Positions 1 through 9,567 of a DNA stretch of 64,000 nucleotides are shown piece by piece. Position numbers and translations under genes: made by a program. The notes beneath the pieces were generated by a model. The model saw only the letters and a list, made by a program, of their open reading frames with translations, did not search any database and was not told the DNA's origin. Source of the DNA: Streptomyces sp. NBC_01481 (GTDB taxonomy: Bacteria; Actinomycetota; Actinomycetes; Streptomycetales; Streptomycetaceae); assembly GCF_026339995.1 (NCBI RefSeq), contig NZ_JAPEPT010000002.1, forward strand, positions 297,001-361,000, written 5' to 3'. Position 1 is the stretch's first letter. The number at the start of each line of letters is the position of its first letter.

Positions 1-213
1 GCGCAGAACGCGACGTACCCGATCCGGAACCGATCCTGATTTGTCCCCATCTACCGTTGCAGACATCGCTTCCCGTGACTCCGCGAGAGATCCTGTGTCC
101 GTGCGCCGTAGTTCAGCGGGCTCCGGACGATTTGTGTTCTCTAGGACGGGACTTTCGGGAGGCGGGTTCACTCACTCACAGGAAATTCTCAAGGAAGAAA
201 GCTCACGCGACTC

Positions 214-1326
214 ATGGGTCTGACCAGTAACAAAGTTCTGGCCTTGGCCATCCTCGTGGCCGTGGTGCTGTTCGGCGTCACGATCTGGCTCTGGCCGCGG
301 CTCGCGCGGCGCAGCTGGCGAGCCGTGACCGGCAGGATCGGCCTGCTGCTCGCGACCCAGCTGGCACTGTTCGCCGCGGTCGGACTCGCCGCGAACAACT
401 CGTTCCTCTTCTACGGCACCTGGTCCGACCTCTTCGGTCAGGAACAGGACATGGGCGTGGTCGTCGACCACTCGGCCGGCGGCAAGCGGATCAAGGTCGT
501 CGAGAAGAAGAAGCTGGATGTTCCGGGCAGCTCGCGGCCCGCGACGGGTGGTCAGATACAGAAGATCGTCGTGGCGGGCGAGAAATCCCGTATCGACAGC
601 CCTGCGTACGTCTATCTGCCCCCGGAGTACTTTCAGCCGAAATACCAGAAGAGCACCTTCCCGGCAGCCCTTGTGCTGACCGGCTATCCCGGGACGGCCG
701 AGAACCTGCTCAAGGGGCTGAAGTACCCGCGGACGGCCTTCATGCAGGCCAAGGAAGGCCGGATGCAGCCGATGATCCTGGTGATGCTGCGGCCGACCGT
801 CGCGCCGCCGCGGGACACCGAGTGCGTGGACGTACCGGGCGGGCCGCAGACCGAGACCTTCTTCGCCAAGGATCTGCCGAAGGCGATCTCTCAGACGTAC
901 CGCGTGGGCACCAAGCCCCGGAACTGGGGTTTCATCGGGAACTCGACCGGCGGCTACTGCGCCCTGAAGATCGCGCTGCACCACCCGGAGCAGTTCGGAG
1001 CGTCCGCGGGCCTCTCGGCGTACTACAAGGCGGCCGACGATCCGACGACCGGCGATCTCTTCCACGGCGACAAGAAGGCCAAGAGCCGCGCCAATCTGCT
1101 GTGGAGCCTGGACCATCTGCCGCAGGGCAAGTCGTCGTTCCTGGTGACCAGTTCGAAGGCGGGCGAGGGCAACCTCAAGCACACCCTGCAGTTCATCGAC
1201 AAGGTGAAGGCACCGGCGCGCGTCTCGTCGATCATGCTCGACAGCGGCGGGCACAACTTCAACACCTGGCGGCGCGAGATCCCGCCCGCCCTGGAGTGGC
1301 TGAGCAGCCGGCTCAGCGCGTCGTAG
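214..1326 (+). CDS. Membrane-anchored esterase family alpha/beta hydrolase
   Basis: A 370-residue protein with two N-terminal membrane segments (about residues 6-27 and 42-60) followed by an extracytoplasmic esterase domain of the antigen 85/esterase D type. The nucleophile elbow GNSTG puts Ser at residue 244, and the late segment SGGHNF supplies a likely catalytic His near residue 349. The ATG follows a purine-rich AAGGAAGAAAG about 10 bases upstream. It converges on folE with a 55-bp gap. The substrate cannot be read from sequence; mycolyl transfer is unlikely in this genus. The 213 bases upstream hold no gene I can support. Confidence 0.85.
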   Translation: MGLTSNKVLALAILVAVVLFGVTIWLWPRLARRSWRAVTGRIGLLLATQLALFAAVGLAANNSFLFYGTWSDLFGQEQDMGVVVDHSAGGKRIKVVEKKKLDVPGSSRPATGGQIQKIVVAGEKSRIDSPAYVYLPPEYFQPKYQKSTFPAALVLTGYPGTAENLLKGLKYPRTAFMQAKEGRMQPMILVMLRPTVAPPRDTECVDVPGGPQTETFFAKDLPKAISQTYRVGTKPRNWGFIGNSTGGYCALKIALHHPEQFGASAGLSAYYKAADDPTTGDLFHGDKKAKSRANLLWSLDHLPQGKSSFLVTSSKAGEGNLKHTLQFIDKVKAPARVSSIMLDSGGHNFNTWRREIPPALEWLSSRLSAS

Positions 1327-1381
1327 ACCTCAGCCGAGCGCAAGCGGGCTCGCCGACGCCCCGGACACGACCGGACAGGGC

Positions 1382-1987
1382 CTAGCGAGCCATGATCAGG
1401 CTCATCGCCTCATTGCGCGTCGCGAGGTCGCGCAGCTGGCCCCGCACGGCGGAAGTGATCGTCTTGGCACCCGGCTTGCGGATGCCGCGCATCGACATGC
1501 ACATGTGCTCGCACTCGATGACGACGATCACTCCGCGCGGCTCCAGTATCTCCATCAACGAGTCGGCGATCTGGGTGGTGAGCCGCTCCTGCACCTGTGG
1601 GCGCCGGGCGAAGACGTCGACGAGACGGGCCAGCTTCGACAGTCCGGTGATCTTGCCGTCGGTCGACGGGATGTAGCCGACATGCGCCACACCCCTGAAC
1701 GGGACCAGGTGATGTTCACAGGTGGAAAAGACTTCGATGTCCTTCACCAGAACCATCTCGTCGTGCCCGAGGTCGAACGTCGTCGTCAGGACCTCTTCCG
1801 GCTTCTGCCACAGGCCCGCGAATATCTCCCGGTACGCCCGCGCCACCCGCCCCGGCGTCTCCCGCAGGCCCTCCCGGTCCGGGTCCTCCCCGACCGAGAT
1901 GAGGAGTTCTCGCACGGCGTTCTCGGCCCGCTTCTCGTCGAACTCGCCGATCGTGCCCTCGCCGTCCAGCGTCACCGGGTCGGTCAT
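1382..1987 (-). CDS. folE: GTP cyclohydrolase I (FolE)
   Basis: Converts GTP to 7,8-dihydroneopterin triphosphate, the first step of folate synthesis. The 201-residue product has the family zinc ligands: Cys90 and His93 in [10 protein letters not shown] and Cys163 in [10 protein letters not shown] chose the ATG at 1987 because GAGG lies 6 bases upstream and the length matches Streptomyces FolE; the frame stays open to an ATG at 2023, which has no good ribosome binding site. It is the last gene of the minus-strand ftsH-folE run, separated from ftsH by a strong hairpin that may make its expression partly independent. Confidence 0.96.
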   Translation of the reverse strand: MTDPVTLDGEGTIGEFDEKRAENAVRELLISVGEDPDREGLRETPGRVARAYREIFAGLWQKPEEVLTTTFDLGHDEMVLVKDIEVFSTCEHHLVPFRGVAHVGYIPSTDGKITGLSKLARLVDVFARRPQVQERLTTQIADSLMEILEPRGVIVVIECEHMCMSMRGIRKPGAKTITSAVRGQLRDLATRNEAMSLIMAR

Positions 1988-2028
1988 CTGTGCCTCGTTC
2001 CTCGTGCTCTTGCGGGCGGGCATACGAA

Positions 2029-2070
2029 AATGCCGCGTCCCCCAGGCTAAAACCTGGGGGACGCGGCATT
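2029..2070 (-). terminator. Perfect 18-bp hairpin between ftsH and folE
   Basis: Arms 2029-2046 and 2053-2070 are exact inverted repeats (AATGCCGCGTCCCCCAGG) around a CTAAAA loop. On the minus strand it follows the ftsH stop by about 48 bases and ends in a short TTTT run, as an intrinsic terminator would. Because folE starts only 42 bases beyond it, it could also act as an attenuator or an mRNA-stabilising 3' end. Confidence 0.8.
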
Positions 2071-2117
2071 CATTCCGGGCCCTGTGCGGCGCCGTGCGAC
2101 CACAGCGCCGGAAGGGA

Positions 2118-4139
2118 TCAGCCCTCCGGACGCTCCTCGGGGACCGCCTCTATGGCCGGGACGGTGTCCGTCGGGGCCGAGCCGTTGGAGCCGACAGCTC
2201 CGTTGGTGAGCGCCAGCTCCTTCGGCGAGAGCACCGGCGGCCGCGTCGACGGAGTGCGTCGCGAGGAGCCGGTCCAGGCCGGGCGGGCCGGGCGCTTCAC
2301 GATCGGCGCGAAGATCTCGGCGATCTGCTCCTTGCCGAGGGTCTCCTTCTCGAGGAGCTGGAGAACCAGGTTGTCGAGTACGTCGCGGTTCTCGACCAGG
2401 ATCTCCCACGCCTCGTTGTGCGCGGTCTCGATGAGCTTCTTGACCTCTTCGTCGACCAGCGCGGCGACCTCTTCCGAGTAGTCGCGCTGGTGAGCCATCT
2501 CACGTCCGAGGAACGGCTCGGTGTTGTCGCCACCGAACTTGATGGCGCCAAGACGCTCGGTCATGCCGTACTGCGTGACCATCGCCCGGGCCGTGGTCGT
2601 GGCCTTCTCGATGTCGTTGGCCGCACCCGTGGTCGGGTCGTGGAAGACGAGCTCCTCGGCCGCGCGCCCGCCCAGCATGTATGCCAGCTGGTCGAGCATT
2701 TCGTTGCGGGTCGTGGAGTACCTGTCCTCGTCCGGCAGGACCATGGTGTATCCGAGCGCCCGTCCACGGGACAGGATCGTGATCTTGTGAACCGGGTCGG
2801 AGTTCGGCGAAGCCGCCGCGACCAGGGCGTGACCGCCCTCGTGGTACGCGGTGATCTTCTTTTCCTTCTCCGACATGATCCGGGTCCGCTTCTGCGGTCC
2901 CGCCACGACGCGGTCGATCGCCTCATCCAGGGAGTGGTTGTCGACCAGCTTCTTGTCGCTGCGCGCCGTCAGGAGCGCCGCTTCGTTCAGCACGTTCGAC
3001 AGGTCCGCACCGGTGAAGCCGGGCGTACGCCGGGCAACCGCGCCCAGGTCGACGTCCGGGGCGACCGGCTTGCCCTTCTGGTGGACCTTGAGGATCTCCA
3101 GACGGCCCTGCATGTCCGGGCGGTCGACGGCGATCTGCCGGTCGAAACGGCCCGGGCGCAGCAGCGCCGGGTCGAGAATGTCGGGCCGGTTCGTGGCGGC
3201 GATCAGGATGACGCCGCCCTTCACGTCGAAGCCGTCCATCTCGACGAGCAACTGGTTGAGGGTCTGCTCGCGCTCGTCGTGTCCGCCGCCCAGACCCGCA
3301 CCGCGGTGCCGGCCTACGGCGTCGATCTCGTCGACGAAGACGATCGCCGGGGCGTTCGCCTTGGCCTGCTCGAAGAGATCGCGCACTCGGGACGCACCGA
3401 CACCGACGAACATCTCGACGAAGTCGGAGCCTGAGATCGAGTAGAAGGGGACACCGGCCTCGCCCGCGACGGCGCGCGCGAGCAGCGTCTTGCCCGTACC
3501 GGGCGGGCCGTACAGCAGCACACCCTTCGGGATCTTGGCGCCGACCGCCTGGAACTTGGCCGGCTCCTGCAGGAACTCCTTGATCTCGTAGAGCTCCTCG
3601 ACCGCCTCGTCGGCCCCCGCCACATCGGCGAAGGTCGTCTTCGGGGTGTCCTTGGTGATCAGCTTGGCCTTGGACTTCCCGAAGTTCATGACTCGGGAGC
3701 CGCCGCCCTGCATCTGGTTCATCAGGAAGAGGAAGACCACGACAATCAGGACGAAGGGCAGCAGCGAGAGCAGCACCGAGACGAACGGGCTCTGCTTCGA
3801 CGGCGAGACGGTGTAACCCTTCTCGATGTCACCGGCCTCGTACTTCGTCTGGAGCTTCTCGGCCAGATCGGCACCCTGGGTGCCGATGTAGCTCGCCTGG
3901 ATCTTGTCGCTGCCCTTGACCTTCTGGCCGTCCTTCAGATCAACCTTGATGATCTGTTCGTCGCCGGTGGTCAGCTTGACCTGGTCGACCTGGTTCTTGT
4001 CGATCGCCTGGACGACCTCGCCGGTGTCCACCGTCTTGTAGCCGCCGGACGAGCCGACGACCTGCATCAACACGACCACGGCGAGGACGGCCAGCACGAT
4101 CCACATGACCGGCCCACGGAAGTATCGCTTCACGTCCAT
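2118..4139 (-). CDS. ftsH: ATP-dependent zinc metalloprotease FtsH
   Basis: Membrane-bound AAA+ protease that degrades misfolded or short-lived membrane and regulatory proteins. In the 673-residue form there are membrane segments at about 10-28 and 119-141 enclosing an extracytoplasmic domain, Walker A GPPGTGKT at 211-218, Walker B IVFVDE near 266-271, the second region of homology ending RPGRFDR, zinc site HEGGH at 433-437, and third ligand Asp509 in AANDIEKAT. The ATG at 4139 is preferred because family members begin MDVKRYF. The frame is open back to a TTG at 4259 with no visible ribosome binding site. The C-terminal tail is low complexity. It lies downstream of hpt on the same strand. Confidence 0.96.
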   Translation of the reverse strand: MDVKRYFRGPVMWIVLAVLAVVVLMQVVGSSGGYKTVDTGEVVQAIDKNQVDQVKLTTGDEQIIKVDLKDGQKVKGSDKIQASYIGTQGADLAEKLQTKYEAGDIEKGYTVSPSKQSPFVSVLLSLLPFVLIVVVFLFLMNQMQGGGSRVMNFGKSKAKLITKDTPKTTFADVAGADEAVEELYEIKEFLQEPAKFQAVGAKIPKGVLLYGPPGTGKTLLARAVAGEAGVPFYSISGSDFVEMFVGVGASRVRDLFEQAKANAPAIVFVDEIDAVGRHRGAGLGGGHDEREQTLNQLLVEMDGFDVKGGVILIAATNRPDILDPALLRPGRFDRQIAVDRPDMQGRLEILKVHQKGKPVAPDVDLGAVARRTPGFTGADLSNVLNEAALLTARSDKKLVDNHSLDEAIDRVVAGPQKRTRIMSEKEKKITAYHEGGHALVAAASPNSDPVHKITILSRGRALGYTMVLPDEDRYSTTRNEMLDQLAYMLGGRAAEELVFHDPTTGAANDIEKATTTARAMVTQYGMTERLGAIKFGGDNTEPFLGREMAHQRDYSEEVAALVDEEVKKLIETAHNEAWEILVENRDVLDNLVLQLLEKETLGKEQIAEIFAPIVKRPARPAWTGSSRRTPSTRPPVLSPKELALTNGAVGSNGSAPTDTVPAIEAVPEERPEG

Positions 4140-4300
4140 CCATACGGAGCGGAAATCGCCCCGTCCCTCCTGCCCGTAGGTAAATGCTGCTGTGAGAAAA
4201 GACTGTTCTTCGGACGGTACCCCAGCATTGTCACCCGTGGCCGCCTTCCCTTGCTCCAACGGCGGGAGAGGGGCCAGGGTTCCCGTGCTTTCGGGGGCCT

Positions 4301-4864
4301 TCAGCCGCCGTACACGTGCGGTGCGAGCGTGCCGACAAACGGCAGATTGCGGTACTTCTCGGCGTAATCCAGTCCGTACCCGACGACAAACTCATTGGGA
4401 ATGTCGAAGCCGATCCACTTCACATCGATGGCGACCTTCGCGGCATCCGGCTTACGCAGCAGTGTGCAGACCTCAAGGGAGGCCGGCTCCCGCGAGCCGA
4501 GGTTCGACAGCAGCCACGAAAGCGTGAGGCCGGAGTCGATGATGTCCTCGACGATCAGAACGTGCTTGCCCTTGATGTCGGTGTCCAGGTCCTTGAGGAT
4601 CCGGACCACGCCCGAGGACTGGGTGCCCGCGCCGTACGAGGACACCGCCATCCAGTCCATCGTGACGGGGGTGGACAGGGCACGCGCCAGGTCCGCCATC
4701 ACCATCACGGCGCCCTTGAGGACACCGACGAGGAGCAGGTCCTTGCCCGCGTACTCTGCGTCGATCTTCGCGGCCAGCTCGCCCAGCTTCGCGTCGATCT
4801 CTTCCTTGGTGATGAGCACCGACTGGAGGTCGGCGCCCATGTCCTTCTCGTTCACCCGGGTCAC
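4301..4864 (-). CDS. hpt: Hypoxanthine phosphoribosyltransferase
   Basis: Purine salvage enzyme that makes IMP/GMP from hypoxanthine/guanine and PRPP. The 187-residue form starting at GTG 4864 matches the usual length; GTG 4855 and ATG 4840 are alternatives in the same frame. The PRPP-binding loop is VEDIIDSG at residues 105-112, and [19 protein letters not shown] is the base-recognition and Mg region. It begins 14 bases after the tilS stop. The tilS-hpt-ftsH order is common in Gram-positive bacteria, so a shared transcript is likely. Confidence 0.95.
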   Translation of the reverse strand: MTRVNEKDMGADLQSVLITKEEIDAKLGELAAKIDAEYAGKDLLLVGVLKGAVMVMADLARALSTPVTMDWMAVSSYGAGTQSSGVVRILKDLDTDIKGKHVLIVEDIIDSGLTLSWLLSNLGSREPASLEVCTLLRKPDAAKVAIDVKWIGFDIPNEFVVGYGLDYAEKYRNLPFVGTLAPHVYGG

Positions 4865-4878
4865 TTTCGTTTGCTGCG

Positions 4879-5946
4879 TCAGCCTTGCCGAATGACCAGT
4901 CTGCCACCCTGCCGTCGTGCCTCGACGCGGCCGGGCAGATTGATGGCTCCCTGGCCGCGCCAGCCCGTGATCAGCCGGTCGACTTCCTCGACGTGCCGGG
5001 CGAAGAGCGAACCGGCGGGCGCTCCCGCCTCGATGACGGCCCGGCGCAGGATCCTGCGGCGCACGGCGGGCGGCAGCGTGTACAGCTTCGCGCACTCCAG
5101 GCGGCCCGCGTCGTCCCGTACGGCGGCGTCCGCGTCGGCGGCCCAGGTGTCCAGGGCGTCGGCGTCGTCGCGGGAGAGCTGTGCGGTACGGGCGAGCGCC
5201 TCGACGACGCCCTTGCCGAGCGCCTTCTCCAGGGCAGGCAGGCCCTCGTGGCGCAGCCGGGAGCGGGTGTAGGCCGGGTCGGCGTTGTGGGGGTCGTCCC
5301 AGACGGGCAGCGACTGGGCCATGCATGCCTTGCGGGCGGTCTGCCGGTCGAGCTGGAGGAAGGGGCGGCGGTAGCGGCCGGCCGCCCCCGAGACGGCCGC
5401 CATCCCGGAGAGTGAGCGGGTGCCGGAGCCGCGCGCGAGACCCAGCAGGACGGTTTCGGCCTGGTCGTCGCGGGTGTGGCCGAGCAGGACGGCGGCGGCG
5501 CCGTGGCGCTCGGCGGCGTCGTCGAGGGCGGCGTAGCGGGCGTCGCGGGCCGCGGCCTCGGGGCCGCCGTCGCGGCCGACTCGTACGGTGATGGCTTCGA
5601 CGGGGTCGAGTTGCATCGCGGTGAGCCGGACGGCGACCTCGGCGGCGCGGAGGTCGGAGCCGTCCTGGAGGCCGTGATCGACGGTGATGCCGCCGGCCCG
5701 GACGGAGAGTTTGCGGGCCTCGAAGGCGAGGGCGGAGGCGAGGGCCATGGAGTCGGCGCCGCCGGAGCATGCCACCAGGACGAGCGGCTGCTCGTCTGCG
5801 GGCGCGTGATGGAAGGAGGAGGCCGAGCGCGCGGGAGCCGCGTGGCCGACGGAGCGCGCGAGCCGGTCGGAGTGTTCGGTGAGTACGTCGTGGAGTACGC
5901 GGCGGACCGCCAGGCGTATCGCCGCGACCGCAGGATGGGGACCCAT
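4879..5946 (-). CDS. tilS: tRNA(Ile)-lysidine synthetase TilS
   Basis: Adds lysine to C34 of the CAU-anticodon tRNA-Ile so that it reads AUA and is charged with Ile. The 355-residue protein carries the PP-loop ATP-pyrophosphatase signature [10 protein letters not shown] (SGGADS at residues 61-66), then the conserved [26 protein letters not shown] and [17 protein letters not shown] blocks of the N-terminal catalytic domain. The C-terminal part is short, as usual in Actinobacteria. It is just upstream of hpt on the same strand. Confidence 0.93.
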   Translation of the reverse strand: MGPHPAVAAIRLAVRRVLHDVLTEHSDRLARSVGHAAPARSASSFHHAPADEQPLVLVACSGGADSMALASALAFEARKLSVRAGGITVDHGLQDGSDLRAAEVAVRLTAMQLDPVEAITVRVGRDGGPEAAARDARYAALDDAAERHGAAAVLLGHTRDDQAETVLLGLARGSGTRSLSGMAAVSGAAGRYRRPFLQLDRQTARKACMAQSLPVWDDPHNADPAYTRSRLRHEGLPALEKALGKGVVEALARTAQLSRDDADALDTWAADADAAVRDDAGRLECAKLYTLPPAVRRRILRRAVIEAGAPAGSLFARHVEEVDRLITGWRGQGAINLPGRVEARRQGGRLVIRQG

Positions 5947-6135
5947 GTCCGGTGCCCTTCGTGAAAAGTTGGGGGGTGCCTCGGTCGGTTGTCGGGACTG
6001 GAGGATCAGTCACTCAGAGTGCGTCGATGGTGACAGAACCGAGCCGATACCCGAGCATTGCACGCCTACCCATTGCCTACGGTCCCTCGGATGGGTGATT
6101 AGGGGGGCGTCCTTCTGCCGTCGGACGCCGCCCGC

Positions 6136-7278
6136 TCACGAGTCTGCTTTACGGTGCACCCTCGCGACCCAGTCCGCGGGTTTGGCGATCTCCGCCTTGG
6201 TGGGCAGCGTGTTCGGAGACGTCCAGACGCGGTTGAATCCATCCATTCCGACCTCCTCGACGACGGACCGGACAAACCGCTCGCCGTCGCGGTATTGGCG
6301 CAGCTTGGCGTCGAGGCCGAGCAGCTTGCGCAGTGCCTGGTCCAGACGGCTCGCGCCGCGGGCCCTGCGCTGCTGGAACTTCTCGCGGATCTCGGCGACG
6401 GAGGGCACGACATCGGGTCCGACGCCGTCCATCACAAAGTCGGCATGCCCTTCCAGCAGGGACATCACGGCGGTCAGCCGACTGAGGATCTCGCGCTGCG
6501 CGGGCGTCTGGACCAGCTCGACGATGGAGCGGCCGCTCTCGTCCTCCTCGCCCTCGGGGCGGGCGCCGGAGAGCGACTGGGCGGCCTCCCGGAAGCGCTC
6601 GAGAACCGTCATCGGGTCCACCTCGGTCTCGCCCAGAAATGACTGGATCTCGCCCTCGAGATGGTCGCGCAGCCAGGGCACGCCGGTGAACTGGGTGCGG
6701 TGGGTCTCCTCGTGGAGGCAGACCCAGAGCCTGAAGTCGTGCGGGTCCACTTCGAGTTCACGCTCGACATGGACGATGTTCGGGGCGACCAGGAGCAGGC
6801 GGCCGCCGGCGCCCGGGGCGGAGGGGTCGCCCGCGGGCAGTTCACGGGTGGCGGGCGCGAAGGTCTCGTACTGACCGAGGACCCGCGAGGCCAGGAACGA
6901 CAGGAGCATGCCCAGCTCCACGCCGGTGACCTTGCCGCCGACCGCTCCGAGCATCGCGCTGCCGGCGCTGCCCGAGCGGCGCTCCTGCATCTTGTCCAGC
7001 AGCGGCTTCAGCAGTTCGCGGAAGCCCGCGACATTCGCCTGGATCCACCCGGCCCGGTCCACGACGAGGACGGGGGTGTCCTTCGGTTCATGGCCGTCCG
7101 GGATCATCCGGGTGAAGCCCCGCACATGTACTTCGGCCGCCTTGGCATGCCGCCGCAGCTCGGCGACGACGGCACGCGCCTCCTCCCGGCTCACGTCGGG
7201 TCCGGGCCGCACAAAGCGGGTCGCGGTCGCCACGGCGAGGTTCCAGTCGACCATCTCGGCACCACCGATGCTCGTCAT
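6136..7278 (-). CDS. Zincin-like metalloprotease (F420-associated family)
   Basis: A 380-residue protein of the actinobacterial Zincin_2/DUF2342-type family whose name comes from co-occurrence with coenzyme F420 genes. The zinc motif HEETH is at residues 189-193 (VCLHEETHRTQF), followed by LRDHLEGEIQSFL. No signal peptide or membrane segment is visible, so it is probably cytoplasmic. It sits 67 bases after dacB on the same strand and 189 bases before tilS. Protease activity is inferred from the motif only. Confidence 0.8.
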   Translation of the reverse strand: MTSIGGAEMVDWNLAVATATRFVRPGPDVSREEARAVVAELRRHAKAAEVHVRGFTRMIPDGHEPKDTPVLVVDRAGWIQANVAGFRELLKPLLDKMQERRSGSAGSAMLGAVGGKVTGVELGMLLSFLASRVLGQYETFAPATRELPAGDPSAPGAGGRLLLVAPNIVHVERELEVDPHDFRLWVCLHEETHRTQFTGVPWLRDHLEGEIQSFLGETEVDPMTVLERFREAAQSLSGARPEGEEDESGRSIVELVQTPAQREILSRLTAVMSLLEGHADFVMDGVGPDVVPSVAEIREKFQQRRARGASRLDQALRKLLGLDAKLRQYRDGERFVRSVVEEVGMDGFNRVWTSPNTLPTKAEIAKPADWVARVHRKADS

Positions 7279-7345
7279 GCGTCAACCGTACGTTGTCGGC
7301 TCCGGGAGCGGTCAGGTGTCGGCAACGGCCGGTTCGCCCATTGAG

Positions 7346-8749
7346 TCACGAGGCCAGCGCGGCCGCCAGCCGGTCCAGAGCGGGCTGGGCGAGCTCCTTG
7401 GACGGGGTGTTGGCGGCCATGAAGGCGAAGGCGAGGAGGCGTCCGTCCGGGGCTACGACGGTGCCCGCCAGGGTGTTGACGCCGGTCAGGGTCCCGGTCT
7501 TGGCGCGCACCAGGCCGGTGCCGGGCGAGTCCCGGTTGTAGCGGCTCTCCATGGTGCCGTTGAAGCCCGCGACCGGCAGACCCGTCAGGACCGGGCGCAG
7601 TTCGGGGTGGGCCGGGTCGGCGGCGCGGGCCAGCAGCGCGGTGAGCAGCCCGGCGCTGAGGCGGTCGTCCCGGTTGAGACCGCTTCCGTCGACGAAGCGG
7701 GCGCCGGTCAACGGGAGCTTCAGCTTGGCCAGTTGCCCGGTGACGGCCCGTCCGCCGCCCTCGAAGCTCGGCTCCTCGCCGGTGGCTACGGCGGTCTGGC
7801 GGGCCAGTGCTTCGGCGATGTCGTTGTCGCTGTTGGTCAGTGCCCGTTCGACCAGGGCCGACAGGGGTACGGAGAGCACCTTGGCCAGCGGGGCGGACCC
7901 GGCGGCGGGACGGCCGGGGGCGGGGGCGGCGGACGTGTCGATGCCGCGCTCCTTCAGCAGCCGCTCGAAGGCACGGGCCGCGTCTCCCGCCGGGTCGGGG
8001 CTGCGGTCCACGGGCCCCGTGCTCTTCTCGTCGGACCGCCCCTCGCCCACCATCAGTGCGCTGACGGGGGCGAGGTTCTGGTTGCGGCCGATGGGGTGCC
8101 GGAGGGGCCCCTTGTAGAACGAGGTGTCGTACGCGAGCCGGACGGAGACGACTCCGCGATCGCGCAGGGCACGGGCCGTACGGTCGGCGAGCGTCCGCAG
8201 TGCTGCCGAGTCGAGGCTCGGGTCTCCGCCGCCGACCAGTGTGAGCTGTCCGGCGTCCTTGGAGGCGAGGACCGTGGTGGGGATGCGGTGGTCGGGGCCG
8301 AGGGCGGACAAGGCGGCGACCGAGGTGGCGATCTTGATGGTGGAGGCGGGGGTCATCGGGTCGAAGACCCCTTGTCCGTACAGCTGCTTGCCCGTCGCGA
8401 GATCGATGACGCGGGCCGTACGGACCGTCCCGAGCCCGGGGACGCCGAGCAGCGGTGCGAGCACCTGTGCGAGTTCGGCGGGGGCGGCCTTCGCGCTCTT
8501 GGCAGTGGCGTTCGAGGGGGCGCCGAGAGCGGCGAGCACACCGGGTGCGCTGGGCGCGGGAGCCGGGTCCTTCCGCTTCGGTGTCCCGTGATGTGCGCCA
8601 CCCACCGGATTCCGGGCAGCCGCCCACTCCTTCTCGGCCTTACGCTGGCCCGAGTCCCAGGGACCAGCGGCTGCCACCGCCCCGGCGGCGAGGGCGAGGC
8701 CGGCCACGGCGGCGCCCGCGGCGAGCTGCCACGTACTGACCTCTGGCAC
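7346..8749 (-). CDS. dacB: D-alanyl-D-alanine carboxypeptidase/endopeptidase (PBP4 type)
   Basis: Peptidoglycan-trimming penicillin-binding protein of the S13 family. Starting from GTG 8749 it has 467 residues, with an N-terminal signal/anchor at about 6-27. The catalytic triads are SxxK (Ser136, Lys139 in PASTIKI), SDN in LTNSDNDIAEAL, and KTG in AKTGTLTGVN. GTG 8749 was chosen for the AGGGGA 9 bases upstream; an in-frame GTG at 8794 would add 15 residues before the signal sequence. It is divergent from ppa. Confidence 0.92.
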   Translation of the reverse strand: MPEVSTWQLAAGAAVAGLALAAGAVAAAGPWDSGQRKAEKEWAAARNPVGGAHHGTPKRKDPAPAPSAPGVLAALGAPSNATAKSAKAAPAELAQVLAPLLGVPGLGTVRTARVIDLATGKQLYGQGVFDPMTPASTIKIATSVAALSALGPDHRIPTTVLASKDAGQLTLVGGGDPSLDSAALRTLADRTARALRDRGVVSVRLAYDTSFYKGPLRHPIGRNQNLAPVSALMVGEGRSDEKSTGPVDRSPDPAGDAARAFERLLKERGIDTSAAPAPGRPAAGSAPLAKVLSVPLSALVERALTNSDNDIAEALARQTAVATGEEPSFEGGGRAVTGQLAKLKLPLTGARFVDGSGLNRDDRLSAGLLTALLARAADPAHPELRPVLTGLPVAGFNGTMESRYNRDSPGTGLVRAKTGTLTGVNTLAGTVVAPDGRLLAFAFMAANTPSKELAQPALDRLAAALAS

Positions 8750-8835
8750 CTCGCACCATCCCCTTTCGCGATCACACACCTGCGTGAGGGACACTTAACC
8801 ACCAGACGTATGTGTTGATCATGGAGGAGCCACCC

Positions 8836-9330
8836 GTGGAGTTCGACGTCACCATCGAGATCCCGAAGGGTTCGCGGAACAAGTACGAGGTGGACCACGA
8901 GACCGGTCGGATCCGCCTTGACCGTCGACTCTTCACCTCGACCAGCTACCCGGCCGACTACGGCTTCGTCGAGAACACCCTCGGCGAGGACGGCGACCCG
9001 CTGGACGCGCTGGTCATCCTTGACGAGCCGACCTTCCCCGGCTGCCTCATCAAGTGCCGCGCGATCGGCATGTTCCGGATGACGGACGAGGCGGGCGGCG
9101 ACGACAAGCTGCTGTGCGTGCCTGCCTCCGACCCGCGCGTCGAGCACCTGCGCGACATCCACCACGTGTCCGAGTTCGACCGCCTGGAGATCCAGCACTT
9201 CTTCGAGGTCTACAAGGACCTGGAGCCCGGCAAGTCCGTCGAGGGTGCGAACTGGGTCGGCCGCACCGAGGCGGAGGCGGAGATCGAGGCCTCCTACAAG
9301 CGCCTGGAGGCGCAGGGCGGCGCGCACTGA
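8836..9330 (+). CDS. ppa: Inorganic pyrophosphatase
   Basis: Soluble family I pyrophosphatase (PPi to 2 Pi), which drives biosynthetic reactions forward. The product is 164 residues from GTG 8836, which has GGAGGA 7 bases upstream. Family blocks seen: [18 protein letters not shown] near the start, the metal-binding stretch [11 protein letters not shown], and the YKDLEPGK segment. It is divergent from dacB and followed by a strong hairpin. Confidence 0.96.
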   Translation: MEFDVTIEIPKGSRNKYEVDHETGRIRLDRRLFTSTSYPADYGFVENTLGEDGDPLDALVILDEPTFPGCLIKCRAIGMFRMTDEAGGDDKLLCVPASDPRVEHLRDIHHVSEFDRLEIQHFFEVYKDLEPGKSVEGANWVGRTEAEAEIEASYKRLEAQGGAH

Positions 9331-9356
9331 GCACGTAGCTCTTCGGCATCGAGCTG

Positions 9357-9394
9357 ACGACGGGCGGGGCACCGACGGGTGCTCCGCCCGTCGT
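9357..9394 (+). terminator. Hairpin terminator after ppa
   Basis: Arms ACGACGGGCGG (9357-9367) and CCGCCCGTCGT (9384-9394) pair exactly, and the pairing extends inward with one G-U, giving a stem of about 17 bp starting 26 bases after the ppa stop. There is no T-run, which is usual for Streptomyces terminators. Confidence 0.7.
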
Positions 9395-9567
9395 GCGTGT
9401 GCGACGGCTCGGCGGCTGGCGCAGCGGCGCGAAGCCTGGGAGGCGCCCCGGCGCCGAGCAGTGCGAGCGGCGCGTCAAGAAAGGTGGCGCCGCCCGTCGT
9501 GCGTGTGGCCGCCGGTCCACACCCATACTGAGCTGACACGCGACACAAGAGGGAGCGAGGACAGCAC

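Noticed and set aside
41..223. Short plus-strand frame of 60 codons at the left edge
   Set aside because: There is no ribosome binding site, it overlaps the esterase leader, and it has no recognisable content.
4865..6013. In-frame open extension of hpt far upstream
   Set aside because: It is the complement frame of tilS with Arg/Pro-rich shadow composition; hpt has good starts at 4840-4864.
5947..6135. Possible small gene between the Zincin-like gene and tilS
   Set aside because: Only short frames without ribosome binding sites; it is treated as the tilS promoter region.
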